Notes under the pieces: generated by a model
The model's input: the letters and a program-made list of their open reading frames with translations, nothing else
What the model was told of the DNA's origin: nothing
The model's database searches: none
Assembly: GCA_016709445.1 (NCBI GenBank)
Contig: JADJMV010000010.1
Coordinates: 155,296 to 219,295, forward strand
Length of the DNA stretch: 64,000 bases
From: Phycisphaerales bacterium
GTDB lineage: Bacteria > Planctomycetota > Phycisphaerae > Phycisphaerales > UBA1924
Direction of reading: 5' to 3'
Part shown: positions 9,049 through 17,997 of the stretch, piece by piece
How positions within the stretch are numbered: position 1 is the stretch's first letter
Layout: every line of letters begins with the position of its first letter
Position numbers and translations under genes: made by a program

Positions 9049-9819
9049 ATGAACGGTTCTGCCGCACCAATCTCAGGCCGCGGAGGCCAGCGTCGGGGTC
9101 ACGCATTCACCTTGGTGGATGTACTTGTGACTCTGTCGGTGGTGGCGATCCTGATCGGGCTGCTGCTTCCGGGCTTGGGAAAGGCCCGCGAGTCTTCCCG
9201 CCGGGTGGTGTGTGCCTCGAATCTGCGACAGATCGGGCTGGGGCTGGTGCTGTACGCGGACGCGAACCGTGATCGCCTCCCTTACAGCATCTTCCTGGAG
9301 CGCAAGGCTCGGGACAACCAGATCGAGTATGCGCCCGAGGATATGGCCACGCTTCGTCTGGACATCAAGACAAGTCAGCGGACGAAGACGACCTGGGACG
9401 GCCTCGGCCTTTTGTATTCGGCGGAAGTGCTTCCCTCGTCGGGGATCTTCTATTGCCCGTCGCACCACGCCGAGCACTCGTTTGAGACGTATCGCGATCG
9501 CTGGCTGGCTCCACAGGGCGAGATCCTCGGCAATTATCACTTCCGCGGCGAGGGGCCGAATGGTTCCACGCGCCTCTCCTATATCGAGCCGAGCCGCTCG
9601 GCGCTTGCCTCGGACAGCCTTCGCTCGCTCGCGGACTACAACCACGAGGTCGGGCTGAATGTGTTGCGGGCCGACCTTTCGCTGTTCTGGCTCGCCGACC
9701 CGCTGAAGCGGATACCCGAGTATCTCGCGACGGCGGGGCAGAACTTCGAACTCAGGGATTTTGAGACGCTCTGGGCTCAGCTCGACCAGCCCGAGACCTC
9801 GATCCTCCCGGACAAGTAG
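9049..9819 (+). CDS. prepilin-like protein with type IV pilin N-terminal motif
   Basis: A 256-residue protein. It has the class III signal: a basic leader, then HAFTLVDVLVTLSVVAILIG and a hydrophobic helix ending LLLPGLGKARE. Position +5 after the cleavage site is normally Glu; here it is Asp (FTLVD). The remaining roughly 200 residues resemble planctomycete pseudopilin/DUF1559-like proteins (CASNLRQIGLGLVLYAD, FYCPSHH), but no H-X9-DG tail is visible. Such proteins are processed by prepilin peptidase and sit in the envelope. Start is uncertain between ATG 9049 and ATG 9013. It is unlinked to pilus machinery genes in this window. Confidence 0.82.
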   Translation: MNGSAAPISGRGGQRRGHAFTLVDVLVTLSVVAILIGLLLPGLGKARESSRRVVCASNLRQIGLGLVLYADANRDRLPYSIFLERKARDNQIEYAPEDMATLRLDIKTSQRTKTTWDGLGLLYSAEVLPSSGIFYCPSHHAEHSFETYRDRWLAPQGEILGNYHFRGEGPNGSTRLSYIEPSRSALASDSLRSLADYNHEVGLNVLRADLSLFWLADPLKRIPEYLATAGQNFELRDFETLWAQLDQPETSILPDK

Positions 9820-9857
9820 GCGTCGCCGGGCGGCGCGGTCCGGGCTACAGTCCGCGC

Positions 9858-10838
9858 ATGAAATCACTTTCCACCCTCCAGTTGTTCGTCGCGCCGCTCC
9901 TGTGCTGCGCGCTGGCGCCCGCGGCGCTGGCCCAGCTCACCCCGGACCGTGAGTATTACGGCGTGGGGCGGACGATTCCCATGACGATCGCGCTGCCGAC
10001 CGGTGTCGCGGGCGAGGTCGAAGTGGCGCTCTACCAGCCGACGGGGACCGAGACGGCCAAGGCGGCGGCGGCGGCCGGCCAGGTCGATCTGGCCGGGCTG
10101 TTCCCGGTGCTGTGGACGACCGAGGATCCGACGCTCTTCTATGCGCAGCTTCTGGTTGACGGCAAGGGCATCGGCTCTCCGGTGGTGCTCTCTCCGATGC
10201 AGACACCGAATCTGGCGCAGAGGGACTCTTCCGGACGCGCCGCATTCCCCGTGCTCCCGAAGAAGCTGGTCACGTACTCGGGCATTCGCGCATGGACCGA
10301 CGAGCACGTGGTGTTCTCGACGAGCCTCGGGGACATGGAGTTCCGGATGCGCCCGGACCAGGCGCCGAACACGGTGGCGAACTTCCTCGATCTGGTCGAG
10401 GGCGGCTACTACACGGACATCATCTTCCACCGGATCATCGGGGCCAAGGCGGGGCGGCCCCCATTCATGGCGCAGGTCGGCGATCCGACGGGCACCGGAT
10501 CGGGAGGCCCGGGCCGGTTCGTCGATCTTGAGGCGTCGAAGTTGCCGCACGACTTCGGTGTGCTCTCGATGGCGAGGACGGGCGATCCGAACACCAACGG
10601 GGGACAGGTGTTCGTGTGCTTCAGCCGGGAGGGGACAAACTTCCTGGACACGCAGTACTGCTCGTTCGCGGAAGCGGTTTCGGGCGCCGATGTGATCCTG
10701 GCGCTCGAGAAGGTGAAGACGGATGCGGAAGATCGGCCGGCGGATCCGCCCGTGCTCAAGTCGGCGCGGCTCGTGCCGGCACCGCCGTTCGGGACGGGCC
10801 CCGAGGCGTTGAAGCGCCCGGCGGACCCGGGAAGGTAA
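9858..10838 (+). CDS. exported cyclophilin-type peptidyl-prolyl isomerase
   Basis: A 326-residue protein. A signal peptide (cut near PAALAQ) precedes a beta-rich N-domain of about 130 residues. A cyclophilin domain begins at about residue 155 (HVVFSTSLGDMEFRM). Motifs are APNTVANFLDLVEGGYYTD, the catalytic-arginine segment IIFHRII, and the GVLSMARTGDPNTNGGQVFV core. It should catalyse proline isomerisation during folding outside the cytoplasm. The N-domain is not a standard cyclophilin part and I cannot name it. Confidence 0.92.
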   Translation: MKSLSTLQLFVAPLLCCALAPAALAQLTPDREYYGVGRTIPMTIALPTGVAGEVEVALYQPTGTETAKAAAAAGQVDLAGLFPVLWTTEDPTLFYAQLLVDGKGIGSPVVLSPMQTPNLAQRDSSGRAAFPVLPKKLVTYSGIRAWTDEHVVFSTSLGDMEFRMRPDQAPNTVANFLDLVEGGYYTDIIFHRIIGAKAGRPPFMAQVGDPTGTGSGGPGRFVDLEASKLPHDFGVLSMARTGDPNTNGGQVFVCFSREGTNFLDTQYCSFAEAVSGADVILALEKVKTDAEDRPADPPVLKSARLVPAPPFGTGPEALKRPADPGR

Positions 10839-10850
10839 TCCCCGCCGTCT

Positions 10851-11806
10851 TCAGAACTTGATGCTCACGCCGAGCCATCCGCTCAGCGCAGGGTCCGCGT
10901 CGGCATCGGCGATCTTGGCACCCGAGGCGTCGAGGACTTGATAGTTGGACCAGACGTCGGGCCGGCGCCGAGTTCGAGAGTCGCGTGGGGTAAGAAATCC
11001 CACGCGACGCCGCCCATGATGGGGAGGCGCTCGTCGCGGAAGACTCCGTCGGGTGCGGCGCTGGAATGGTCCAGGCGGTATTCACGGGAGGCCCAGCCGC
11101 CGAGCAGGAAGAGTTGGATCTGATCGGTCGCTTGGTACGAGAGTTCGAGGCCGCGGATGTCGACGGCGCGGTCGGCGGTGTGCAGGCTCCATCGCTCGCT
11201 GATCTGCCAGTCGATGGTGGGTATCGGGATGAAGCGGGCGTCGTCCTCGAGCCGGGAGGCGACACCGACGCCGAGTCCGACGCTGAGGTTGTCGCGGATC
11301 TGGTAGGTGGCCCCGACGAATCCCGAGCCAAGGAGCGCATCGCCCCAGGAGGCATCGTCGGCGGGGGCAAACTCGATGGTGCCGCCTCCGAAGAGCCCCC
11401 AGTGCTCGTCGAGCATGCGGGAGTAGACGAGGCCGACGCCGTACCGCGCGGCGTTGTCGACCGGATCGCCGCCCCCCGGCAGGAACGTGGCGACGTCCTT
11501 GAAGTCGTAGGTTGAGAACTCGGCGCCGAGGCGGAGGGTGAGGGCGGAGCGGTCGTCCGGGTGTCCGCTGACCGCGAGAGAGGTCCCGATGCGCCCGAGC
11601 GAGACCTTGCCGGCGCCGCCGTCGAGGTCGGCTTCCGCGGTGTACACGCCCCCGGCGCGGAGGCGGAACGAGAGTCCGGCGAGCGCATCGCCGGAGGAGC
11701 CAGCGGCTGCTTCAGAGGCGGCGGGCCGGTCAGATTGCCCGGCCGCCGGGACGCAAGAGGCAAGACCCGCCGTGATTCCCGTCGCCAGCCACACCGCGTT
11801 CCGCAT
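10851..11806 (-). CDS. outer-membrane beta-barrel-like protein, frame broken near 10960
   Basis: About 318 residues after frame correction. An N-terminal signal (ending PAAGQ) is followed by alternating beta-strands with aromatic girdles (LSFRLRAGGVYTAEAD, YGVGLVYSRMLDEHWGLFGG, WASREYRLDH), fitting a monomeric barrel. The frame from 11806 becomes nonsense after LELGAGP. One extra C at the run 10959-10961 would give WSNYQVLDASGAK and the ending LGVSIKF, a classic barrel C-terminus with terminal Phe. That restored terminus is strong support for a missing base. It ends 13 bases from the convergent cyclophilin gene. Cargo or function unknown. Confidence 0.75.
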
Positions 11807-11978
11807 CTTCCAGCTCCTTGCTCGGGTCCTTGGCGTTTGCGCCCGCGTGGGGCCGTGCCCGTCTGGATCCGGAGCGAGGGGGAGTATACCGGGAGCGGGG
11901 GTGGGCGCGGGTCGTGGCGGTTGGGCTGTTCCGGGCTAGACTTGGCTGCTCCCGTGGTCGCGGCCGCGCGAGCCGGTC

Positions 11979-12051
11979 GGGGCGGTAGCTCAATTGGTAG
12001 AGCGCCAGCTTTGCAAGCTGGATGTTGGGCGTTCGAGTCGCCTCCGCTCCA
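11979..12051 (+). tRNA. tRNA-Ala (anticodon TGC)
   Basis: A 73-nt cloverleaf. The acceptor GGGGCGG pairs with CCGCTCC and contains the G3:U70 wobble that identifies alanine tRNAs. The D-arm is GCTCAATTGGTAGAGC, the anticodon stem-loop CAGCTTTGCAAGCTG carries TGC, and the T-loop is TTCGAGT. The discriminator is A and the CCA end is not encoded. Confidence 0.96.
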
Positions 12052-12129
12052 TTTCAGGCAATCGGGTGCCCGGCGCCGCTCGGTCGCGTGGGCTTTACCG
12101 GGGTCGAGGGCGCCTTCACCAGGTGGGCG

Positions 12130-12876
12130 ATGTTCCGGATCCGACAGGTCATCCCCGATGCCGTCCCGGCGAATAGGCGCCTGATCGAGGAGGTCAAGGC
12201 GGTCCTGTCGGAGCGTCTCCCCGGGCTTCCTCGCAAGGAATTGGAGACGTTTGAGGATCGGCTGCGGCATCCGTTGCAATACGGGATGCACTCGATCCTG
12301 CTGGTGGCCGACGACATGCGGGGGAAGCTGCTGGGCTTCGCCTATCTGTCGCACCTGCCCGACTGCGGAGTATGTCTGCTCGACTACATCGCAACGCCCT
12401 CGCATTCGGTCAGCGGCATCGGCGGGGCGCTCTACGACCGAGTGCGGGATGTGTGCCGCGGGCTTGGGGCAACGGGCCTGCTCTTCGAGTGCCTCCCGGA
12501 TGACCCGGCGGCTTGCAGCGACCCGGGGCTCGCCGCGCAGAATGCGGCCCGTCTCCGGTTCTATGAGCGGTTCGGGGCTCGCCCGATCATCAACACCGCC
12601 TATGAGGCGCCGATGCGGCCCGGGCAGCTGGATATGCCGCACTTGGTGTACGACGACCTCGGTCGCGGCGGGGGCCTGTCGCGCGAACTGGCGGGGCGAG
12701 CCGTGCGTGAGTTGCTCGAGCGCAAGTACGCGGACATGTGCTCACCGGAGTACACCGCGGCGGTTGTGGCGTCGATCCGGGATGATCCGGTGCGACTCCG
12801 AGAGCGCGCTATGGCTCGAGGCCGGCGGCGACGGGCCAACGGGCGACAGGGGAGTCGCTCATCACGCTGGTGGTGA
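12130..12876 (+). CDS. GNAT-like acetyltransferase, possibly the N-terminal half of a fused enzyme
   Basis: A 248-residue protein starting MFRIRQVIPDAVPANRRLI, with AGGTGGG upstream of ATG 12130. The GNAT-like core includes ILLVADDMRGKLLGFAYLSH, the strand-4 segment LLDYIATPSHSVSGIGGALY (acetyl-CoA pyrophosphate loop position) and ARLRFYERFGARPI near the end. The last about 25 residues become a basic low-complexity string, and the stop overlaps the start of the HDAC-like gene by seven bases. That string may be out of frame. The close coupling suggests acetyl addition and removal on related substrates. Confidence 0.78.
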   Translation: MFRIRQVIPDAVPANRRLIEEVKAVLSERLPGLPRKELETFEDRLRHPLQYGMHSILLVADDMRGKLLGFAYLSHLPDCGVCLLDYIATPSHSVSGIGGALYDRVRDVCRGLGATGLLFECLPDDPAACSDPGLAAQNAARLRFYERFGARPIINTAYEAPMRPGQLDMPHLVYDDLGRGGGLSRELAGRAVRELLERKYADMCSPEYTAAVVASIRDDPVRLRERAMARGRRRRANGRQGSRSSRWW

Positions 12877-13865
12877 ACGAGGAGCACGACATCCACCACG
12901 TCCGGGAGCGCGGGTATGTGGAGGCGCCGGCCAGGATCCCGGCCATCCTGAAGGGCATCGAGCCGACCGGGCTGTTTTACCGCGTGCCGCCCCGGCGGTA
13001 TCCGGAGGGGGTGATCCGGGCGGTGCACGATGATGCGTTGGTCGACTACCTCAAGCGGGCATCGATGGAAGTGCCCGAGGGCCGGTCGGTCTATCCCTAT
13101 GTCTTTCCGATTCGGAATCAGACCCGTCCGCCGAAGGACCGGGCGTACGCCGCGGGGTATTTCTGCATCGACACCTTCACGCCGATGAACCGGAACGCGT
13201 ACCGGGCGGCGGTGCGTGCGGTGGACTGCGCGTTGACTGCGGCGGAGGCGTTGCTCAGCGGGCAGCGGTTCGCGTACGCGCTCGTGCGGCCGCCGGGGCA
13301 CCACGCGGAGCGTCGGGCTTTCGGGGGGTTCTGTTATTTCTGCAACGCGGGTGCGGCGGCGGAGCATCTCTCGCGGCACGGGCGGGTGGCGATCCTGGAC
13401 ATTGATTACCACCACGGGAATGGGCAGCAAGAGATCTTCGCGCCCCGCGACGACGTGCTGACGGTCTCGATCCACGGGCACCCGAGCTTCGCGTACCCCT
13501 TCTTCACGGGATTTGAGGAGGAGGAGGGTGAGGGGGACGGGCGTGGCTTCAATCTGAACATCACACTTCCCGAGCGGATTGATGCGGCCAAGTACACGAG
13601 GGCGCTCGGGATCGCCCTCGACCGGATCGTGGCGTTCGCCCCGGCGTTCCTCGTCGTCTGCCTCGGGTTCGACACGGGGAAGGGGGACCCGACCGGCACC
13701 TGGCCCCTGCGGCCGGAGGACTTCCACGCGAATGCATCGCGGATCGGTGCGTTGGGATTGCCGACCGTGGTGGTGCAGGAGGGGGGCTACCGCACGGCGA
13801 CACTGGGGGCGAACGCCCGGGCGTTCTTCACGGGGCTCGTCGGCCGGGGATTCCACCTCTCCTAG
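12870..13865 (+). CDS. histone deacetylase/acetylpolyamine amidohydrolase family protein
   Basis: A 331-residue zinc hydrolase of the arginase/deacetylase fold. Diagnostic motifs are the tandem-His segment RPPGHHAERR, the metal-binding ILDIDYHHGNG, and the later QEGGYRTATLGANA. In bacteria this family removes acetyl groups from polyamines or protein lysines. The GTG start at 12870 cuts into a predicted first strand: LITLVV is read in the same frame just upstream, where no start codon exists. This hints that the true N-terminus joins the preceding acetyltransferase. Its stop overlaps the convergent beta-helix gene stop by three bases. Confidence 0.92.
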   Translation: MVNEEHDIHHVRERGYVEAPARIPAILKGIEPTGLFYRVPPRRYPEGVIRAVHDDALVDYLKRASMEVPEGRSVYPYVFPIRNQTRPPKDRAYAAGYFCIDTFTPMNRNAYRAAVRAVDCALTAAEALLSGQRFAYALVRPPGHHAERRAFGGFCYFCNAGAAAEHLSRHGRVAILDIDYHHGNGQQEIFAPRDDVLTVSIHGHPSFAYPFFTGFEEEEGEGDGRGFNLNITLPERIDAAKYTRALGIALDRIVAFAPAFLVVCLGFDTGKGDPTGTWPLRPEDFHANASRIGALGLPTVVVQEGGYRTATLGANARAFFTGLVGRGFHLS

Positions 13866-16249
13866 GCGTCGACGAGCACGGTGTATGCGCCCCCCGGGAC
13901 GCGCCAGCCGCCGACGAGGATGAAGTAGGTCTGTCCGGCGACGGCGTTGAACGCGAGAGATTCATCACCCGACGCGGCCTTCTGATTCTGCCGCGGTGCG
14001 ACGAGCGTGTGCGAAGAGTCGTAGATCTCGAACCAGCCGTCGAACCCGGTCCCGACATCCAGCGTGACGGAGACGGATCCAAAGATCGGGGCAGCGAACT
14101 TGAAGAGGTCGGTGTCGAGCGCGGCCTCGATGGCGCCCTTGCGGGAGCCGTTCCCGGAGGAGTCGAGGCTGATGTTCCTGGCGTTTGTCCAGTCGCCGGC
14201 GTCGGCGAAGTCGTCGGGGGCCGGGTCGCCGTTGACGCGGATGGTATAAGCGCCGCCGGGGACCCGCCAGCCACCCACGAGGATGAAGTAGTCGTGGTTG
14301 CGGCCGGCGGCGAAGGTCCAAGTCTCGGTTCCTCCGCCGGCGCGGACGTTGATCCATTCGGACTCGTCGCCGGGGTTGAGCTTCACCATCGAGGCGGTGT
14401 ACACCTTAAAGCGACCGTCGAAGTAGGCGCCGACGGGGAGGGTGACGATCAGATCGCCGACGTTGGCGGCTGTGAATCGGAAGAGGTCGGTATCGCCCTG
14501 GACCTCGATCTCGCCGCGGAGGAAGCCGTCGCCGGTGTTCGGGTCCACGAGGATGCGACGGGCCTGGTCCCATTGCCCGGCGTCGGCATAGTCGTCGGCG
14601 GCCGCCGGACCATCGACCCGGAGCGTGTAGGTCCCGGTGGGAACTCGCCAACCGCCGACGAGGACGAAGAAGAGCTTGTTGGCCTGGACGGCAACCGCTC
14701 GGGATTCGTCGCCTCCACCGGCCTTCGTGTTCTGGCGAGCGATGAAGTTGTGGGACGCGTCGTAGACCTCGAACCAGCCGTCGAAGCCGGGGTCGACGTC
14801 GAGGGTGATGGTGGCGTCGCCGGTTCCCACGGCGACGAACTTCATCAGGTCGGTGTCGTGCGGCACCTCCAGGGCTCCGAGCCGGACCCCGTCACCGGAT
14901 TCGATGTCGATATTGATCTGGGTGGCGTCGTACCACTGGCCCGCATCGGCGTGGTCGTCGGTGCCGGAGAAGAGCTCGAAGGCGCCGATATCGACCGCCG
15001 AGCCCCACTGGCGATCAAACCCCGCGCCGCGCTGGTCGTTGGTCAGGCCGAGGCCGTTGCTCCCGTGATCGCGGGCGGCGCTGCCGAGGCCGATGGCGTG
15101 CACCTTGGTGGCGCCCCCGACGTCGGCGAGCGGCTGGAGCTTGGGGTCGGCGCCCACGAGATTGCCATCGATGCCATTGGAGAGGCCGCCGGCGCTCCCG
15201 GCGTCGCCGATGAGGTTCTCGGTCGAGCCCGCCTCCAGATCGGCGCCACCGAGATCGCCGCCGGTGTTCTCGGCGACGATCGTGCTGTTGAGAAACACCG
15301 CGGAGCCCGAACCGTTCGAGATGCCGCCGCCGGTGGTGGCAGAGTTGAAGGCGATCGTCGAGTTTCGCACCCGCGTGGTTGCCCCGGTGTGGTCGCTAAG
15401 GATCCCGCCGCCATCGCCGCTGGTGACGGTATTGGTGGAAACCGTCACGTTGGTCAGCGAGAGCGTGCCGGAGACGTACGCGCCCCCGCCCCCGAGGCCC
15501 GCGGTATTGGACCAGATGGTCGAGTTGCTGATCGTCGCGGTGCCCGTTGCCATGAAGACGCCACCGCCGTAGACGGCGGCGATGTTGCCGGCCACGGTGA
15601 CGGTTCGGAGCAGGAGTGCGGACGTGCCGTTGCCGTAGAGGCCGCCCCCCCATCCCGTCGCCGCCTCGTTGCCGGATACGGTGGAATTCAGGACGCTCAG
15701 GGCTCCGTCGACGGCGGCCGCGGCGCCGCCGTGCAGGGCGGCGGTGTTTCCGGACAGCGTGCTGTTGGTGATCGTGAGCGACCCGCCGGTCGAATAGAGC
15801 GCACCACCGACATTGGCGGAATTGCCCTCGAACACCGTGTTGAGCAGGTTGACCGCCGAGCCGTCGTCGAAGAGTCCGCCACCGAAATCCGGGGCGTGGC
15901 CGCCGGTGATCCGCAGCCCGGAGATCGTGACATTGAGGCCGGGCTCGACATGGAAGACCCTGGAAGCGCCGCCGGCATCGATGGAAAGGAGATCGGCGCC
16001 CAGGCCGGACACGACCAGATGGTCGGCGATATCCAACTCGGCGCCGCTCAGTGCGATGGTGTGGCCGCGGAGGGCGTCGCTGAAGGAGATGGAGTCGGCG
16101 CCCGCGTTACCGTTGGCCAGTTCGATCGCTTCGCGGAGCGAGGTCTGTCCTGAGCCGTAGTTGCCATCGACGACGTCGGAGAGATTGTCGACCACGTAGG
16201 CCGAGAGCAGCGCACGAGGCTCGAGGGATTCCATGAACGCACCACGCAT
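13862..16249 (-). CDS. LEPR-XLL/CSLREA beta-helix exported protein with three C-terminal repeats
   Basis: A 795-residue surface protein; GAGGAGC precedes ATG 16249. Residues 6-15 (MESLEPRALLS) match the LEPR-XLL targeting motif of planctomycetes. A CSLREA-like segment follows (GQTSLREAIELAN), then a right-handed beta-helix of about ten coils rich in NST/GN-type turns (residues about 70-400). A choice-of-anchor-Q-like end (NLIGD, DPKLQPLADVGG) closes the helix. The last 330 residues are three tandem domains of about 110 residues, each opening DDxADAGxW and closing FVLVGGWRVPxGxYT, resembling PPC-type domains. Likely an adhesin or polysaccharide-binding protein. Confidence 0.88.
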   Translation of the reverse strand: MRGAFMESLEPRALLSAYVVDNLSDVVDGNYGSGQTSLREAIELANGNAGADSISFSDALRGHTIALSGAELDIADHLVVSGLGADLLSIDAGGASRVFHVEPGLNVTISGLRITGGHAPDFGGGLFDDGSAVNLLNTVFEGNSANVGGALYSTGGSLTITNSTLSGNTAALHGGAAAAVDGALSVLNSTVSGNEAATGWGGGLYGNGTSALLLRTVTVAGNIAAVYGGGVFMATGTATISNSTIWSNTAGLGGGGAYVSGTLSLTNVTVSTNTVTSGDGGGILSDHTGATTRVRNSTIAFNSATTGGGISNGSGSAVFLNSTIVAENTGGDLGGADLEAGSTENLIGDAGSAGGLSNGIDGNLVGADPKLQPLADVGGATKVHAIGLGSAARDHGSNGLGLTNDQRGAGFDRQWGSAVDIGAFELFSGTDDHADAGQWYDATQINIDIESGDGVRLGALEVPHDTDLMKFVAVGTGDATITLDVDPGFDGWFEVYDASHNFIARQNTKAGGGDESRAVAVQANKLFFVLVGGWRVPTGTYTLRVDGPAAADDYADAGQWDQARRILVDPNTGDGFLRGEIEVQGDTDLFRFTAANVGDLIVTLPVGAYFDGRFKVYTASMVKLNPGDESEWINVRAGGGTETWTFAAGRNHDYFILVGGWRVPGGAYTIRVNGDPAPDDFADAGDWTNARNISLDSSGNGSRKGAIEAALDTDLFKFAAPIFGSVSVTLDVGTGFDGWFEIYDSSHTLVAPRQNQKAASGDESLAFNAVAGQTYFILVGGWRVPGGAYTVLVDA

Positions 16250-16574
16250 CGCAGCTCCTCTCCGGTCGAAACTGGGTCGCGACAGAGTCGCGCCCTTGTC
16301 CGATCGCGTCGCCCGCGATCGTCGCATCCCCCTCGCCAAGACGTCGGTTGGACGTCGGTTGGACGTCGGTTGAGCCCCCGGGACGGGAGTACCCTCCGAC
16401 GCGGGGGGCTCGGCGTTTCCTCTGGTCAGTTTACCCCAGGGTTGGGGCCGAAGCCTACCCGAGCATGCGGCAAACGTCGGCCGTCCGGGAAGAATGAGGC
16501 CGGCGGTGCTGGTTGGAGGAGCCGGGCCGTCAGAGTGTGGGTCCGGAAACCTGATCCCGAACGGGGCTCGCGGT
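16250..16574. other. 325-base intergenic region with a triple 11-bp repeat
   Basis: Upstream of the LEPR-XLL gene. The only structure I see is three exact tandem copies of GACGTCGGTTG at 16340-16372. No coding potential is convincing. It may contain the promoter for the beta-helix gene. Confidence 0.6.
16340..16372. repeat. three tandem 11-bp repeats
   Basis: Exact direct repeats of GACGTCGGTTG at 16340-16350, 16351-16361 and 16362-16372, about 90-125 bases upstream of the minus-strand start at 16249. They could be operator copies or slippage products. Confidence 0.9.
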
Positions 16575-17390
16575 TCAGCGCTCGGGCTCGCGGAGCGCCG
16601 CGAGGTATCTCGCGGGGTCCCGCCTGAACTCGGAGAGGCATTCGTCGCCGCAGAGCCGCACCAAACGGTCGCCGGCGACAATCTCCACGGGCTCGCCCTG
16701 CGACCCGAGCTTGTCCCCCGAGACGGGGCAGGTGTCGGTGGGGTAGGTCGGACGCTGTGCGTCGGCGTAGGCGGCGTCGAGCACGAGCATGAACTTGCGC
16801 GGGTTCACCTGGAACTTCGCGACGCACTTCTCGCTGCAGAGTCGGACCAGGCGATTCTCAAAGACGATGTCGACCGGAGCGCCCTGCTCGCCCAGTCTCT
16901 CGCCGGACACCGGGCAGACGGTGAGGGGATAATCCGCGCGCTGCGATTCGGCGATCGCGGCGTCGAGCGCGGCCCCGTAGGTTGTCGGGTCGCGTCGGAG
17001 TTTCTCCGCACACTCGCTGCTGCAGACGAGCACGAGCCGGTTGTCGATGACAACCTCGACGGGATCGCCGTGGGTGGTCAGCGCGTCTCCCGAGACGATA
17101 CAGGTCTCGAGTGTGAAGTGCATCCGTTGATCGTCGGCGATGTCGCGGTCGATCTGCGACCAATACTCGGGCGCCTCGGCCTCGAACTTCTTGATGCAAC
17201 TCTTGCAGCAGAAGCGGACCTCACGCCCCTCGTAGATCTTGACGACGGGGGCGCCCATGCTGCCGAGTTCCTCGCCGGAGATCGGGCAGTAGCGGAGGGG
17301 ATAGGGCCGGGGTGGGGCGGCGGGAGGCGGCGCCGCGGCGACCGCGAGCGAGGCCACGACCGCCAAGATGAGAGAGCGCGGCTTGAACAC
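16575..17390 (-). CDS. exported protein with four CPxSG/TRASH-like repeats
   Basis: A 271-residue protein with a signal peptide (residues 1-22). Four repeats follow at about residues 33-80, 95-145, 157-205 and 219-265. Each opens CPxSG[ED]xL (C35, C97, C159, C221) and then has G-x-PV-[DE]-[IV] and RLVxLCxxxC-xxxF-xxxP-x-Y. The CxxxC plus spacing resembles TRASH/YHS metal-sensing modules, while CPISG/CPVSG is reminiscent of the CPxTG-type of YHS-linked proteins. A periplasmic metal-binding (perhaps copper) role is inferred. In repeat 2 the first motif is CIVSG. It lies next to a cytochrome c lipoprotein gene. Confidence 0.82.
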   Translation of the reverse strand: MFKPRSLILAVVASLAVAAAPPPAAPPRPYPLRYCPISGEELGSMGAPVVKIYEGREVRFCCKSCIKKFEAEAPEYWSQIDRDIADDQRMHFTLETCIVSGDALTTHGDPVEVVIDNRLVLVCSSECAEKLRRDPTTYGAALDAAIAESQRADYPLTVCPVSGERLGEQGAPVDIVFENRLVRLCSEKCVAKFQVNPRKFMLVLDAAYADAQRPTYPTDTCPVSGDKLGSQGEPVEIVAGDRLVRLCGDECLSEFRRDPARYLAALREPER

Positions 17391-17469
17391 CTCGGGGCTC
17401 CGTACTAGCGACCGGTGCGCCCTCCCCGCGGGCCCCCTTGGGACCCGCGGAGCGGCGCGTGTGCTGGCC

Positions 17470-17997
17470 TCAGCCGCCGGAGTCTGCGGGCTTCTCGGCG
17501 GGCTTCTCGGCCGGTGCCTCTGCCGGTGTCTCGGCGGGGGCCTCGACGAAGTTGGGCTTGGGCCGGATGGACGCGACGAACTCGGCGATGGCCTTCACCT
17601 CGGTCTGGCGTTGCGGTTCGGCGACGCCGACGGCGAGGTCGACATACGGGGGCATGCCCGACTCGATGTGGCCGCCAGTGATGTACTTGGTGAGGGCTTC
17701 CACCTCGTTGGCAGAGCCGGCGATATCCACAAACTTGTAGGGCTCCGTCGTGAGGTTGCGGGGCTTGGGGTTCAGTGCGGCGGCACCCATGCCGTCGCCA
17801 TGCCCGGTATTGCCGTGGCAGACGGAGCAGCGCTGCTTGAAGAGCGCAGCCCCCTGGGTATTCCCTGCCGCGGGCTTGGCCGCAGGCTTGCTGGTGCCGT
17901 CACTCTCGGAACCGCCACAGGCGGCCAGTCCGAGGGCGAAGCCGGCGGCGACGACCGCCGCAGTGAGAAGCTTGGTCGAACGCGTGTTCTGCATCAT
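17470..17997 (-). CDS. c-type cytochrome lipoprotein
   Basis: A 175-residue protein. A lipoprotein signal ends LGLAAC (Cys 27) and a linker follows. A mono-heme cytochrome c domain has CSVCH (57-61), HGDGMGA and a candidate axial Met in ESGMPPY. The tail (EAPAETPAEAPAEKPAEKP) is a Pro/Ala/Glu spacer. It is expected on the outer face of the inner membrane, carrying electrons. AAAGGGG lies just upstream of the paired ATGs at 17997/17994. It is transcribed toward, and ends 80 bases before, the CPxSG protein, so the two could be co-transcribed. Confidence 0.92.
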   Translation of the reverse strand: MMQNTRSTKLLTAAVVAAGFALGLAACGGSESDGTSKPAAKPAAGNTQGAALFKQRCSVCHGNTGHGDGMGAAALNPKPRNLTTEPYKFVDIAGSANEVEALTKYITGGHIESGMPPYVDLAVGVAEPQRQTEVKAIAEFVASIRPKPNFVEAPAETPAEAPAEKPAEKPADSGG

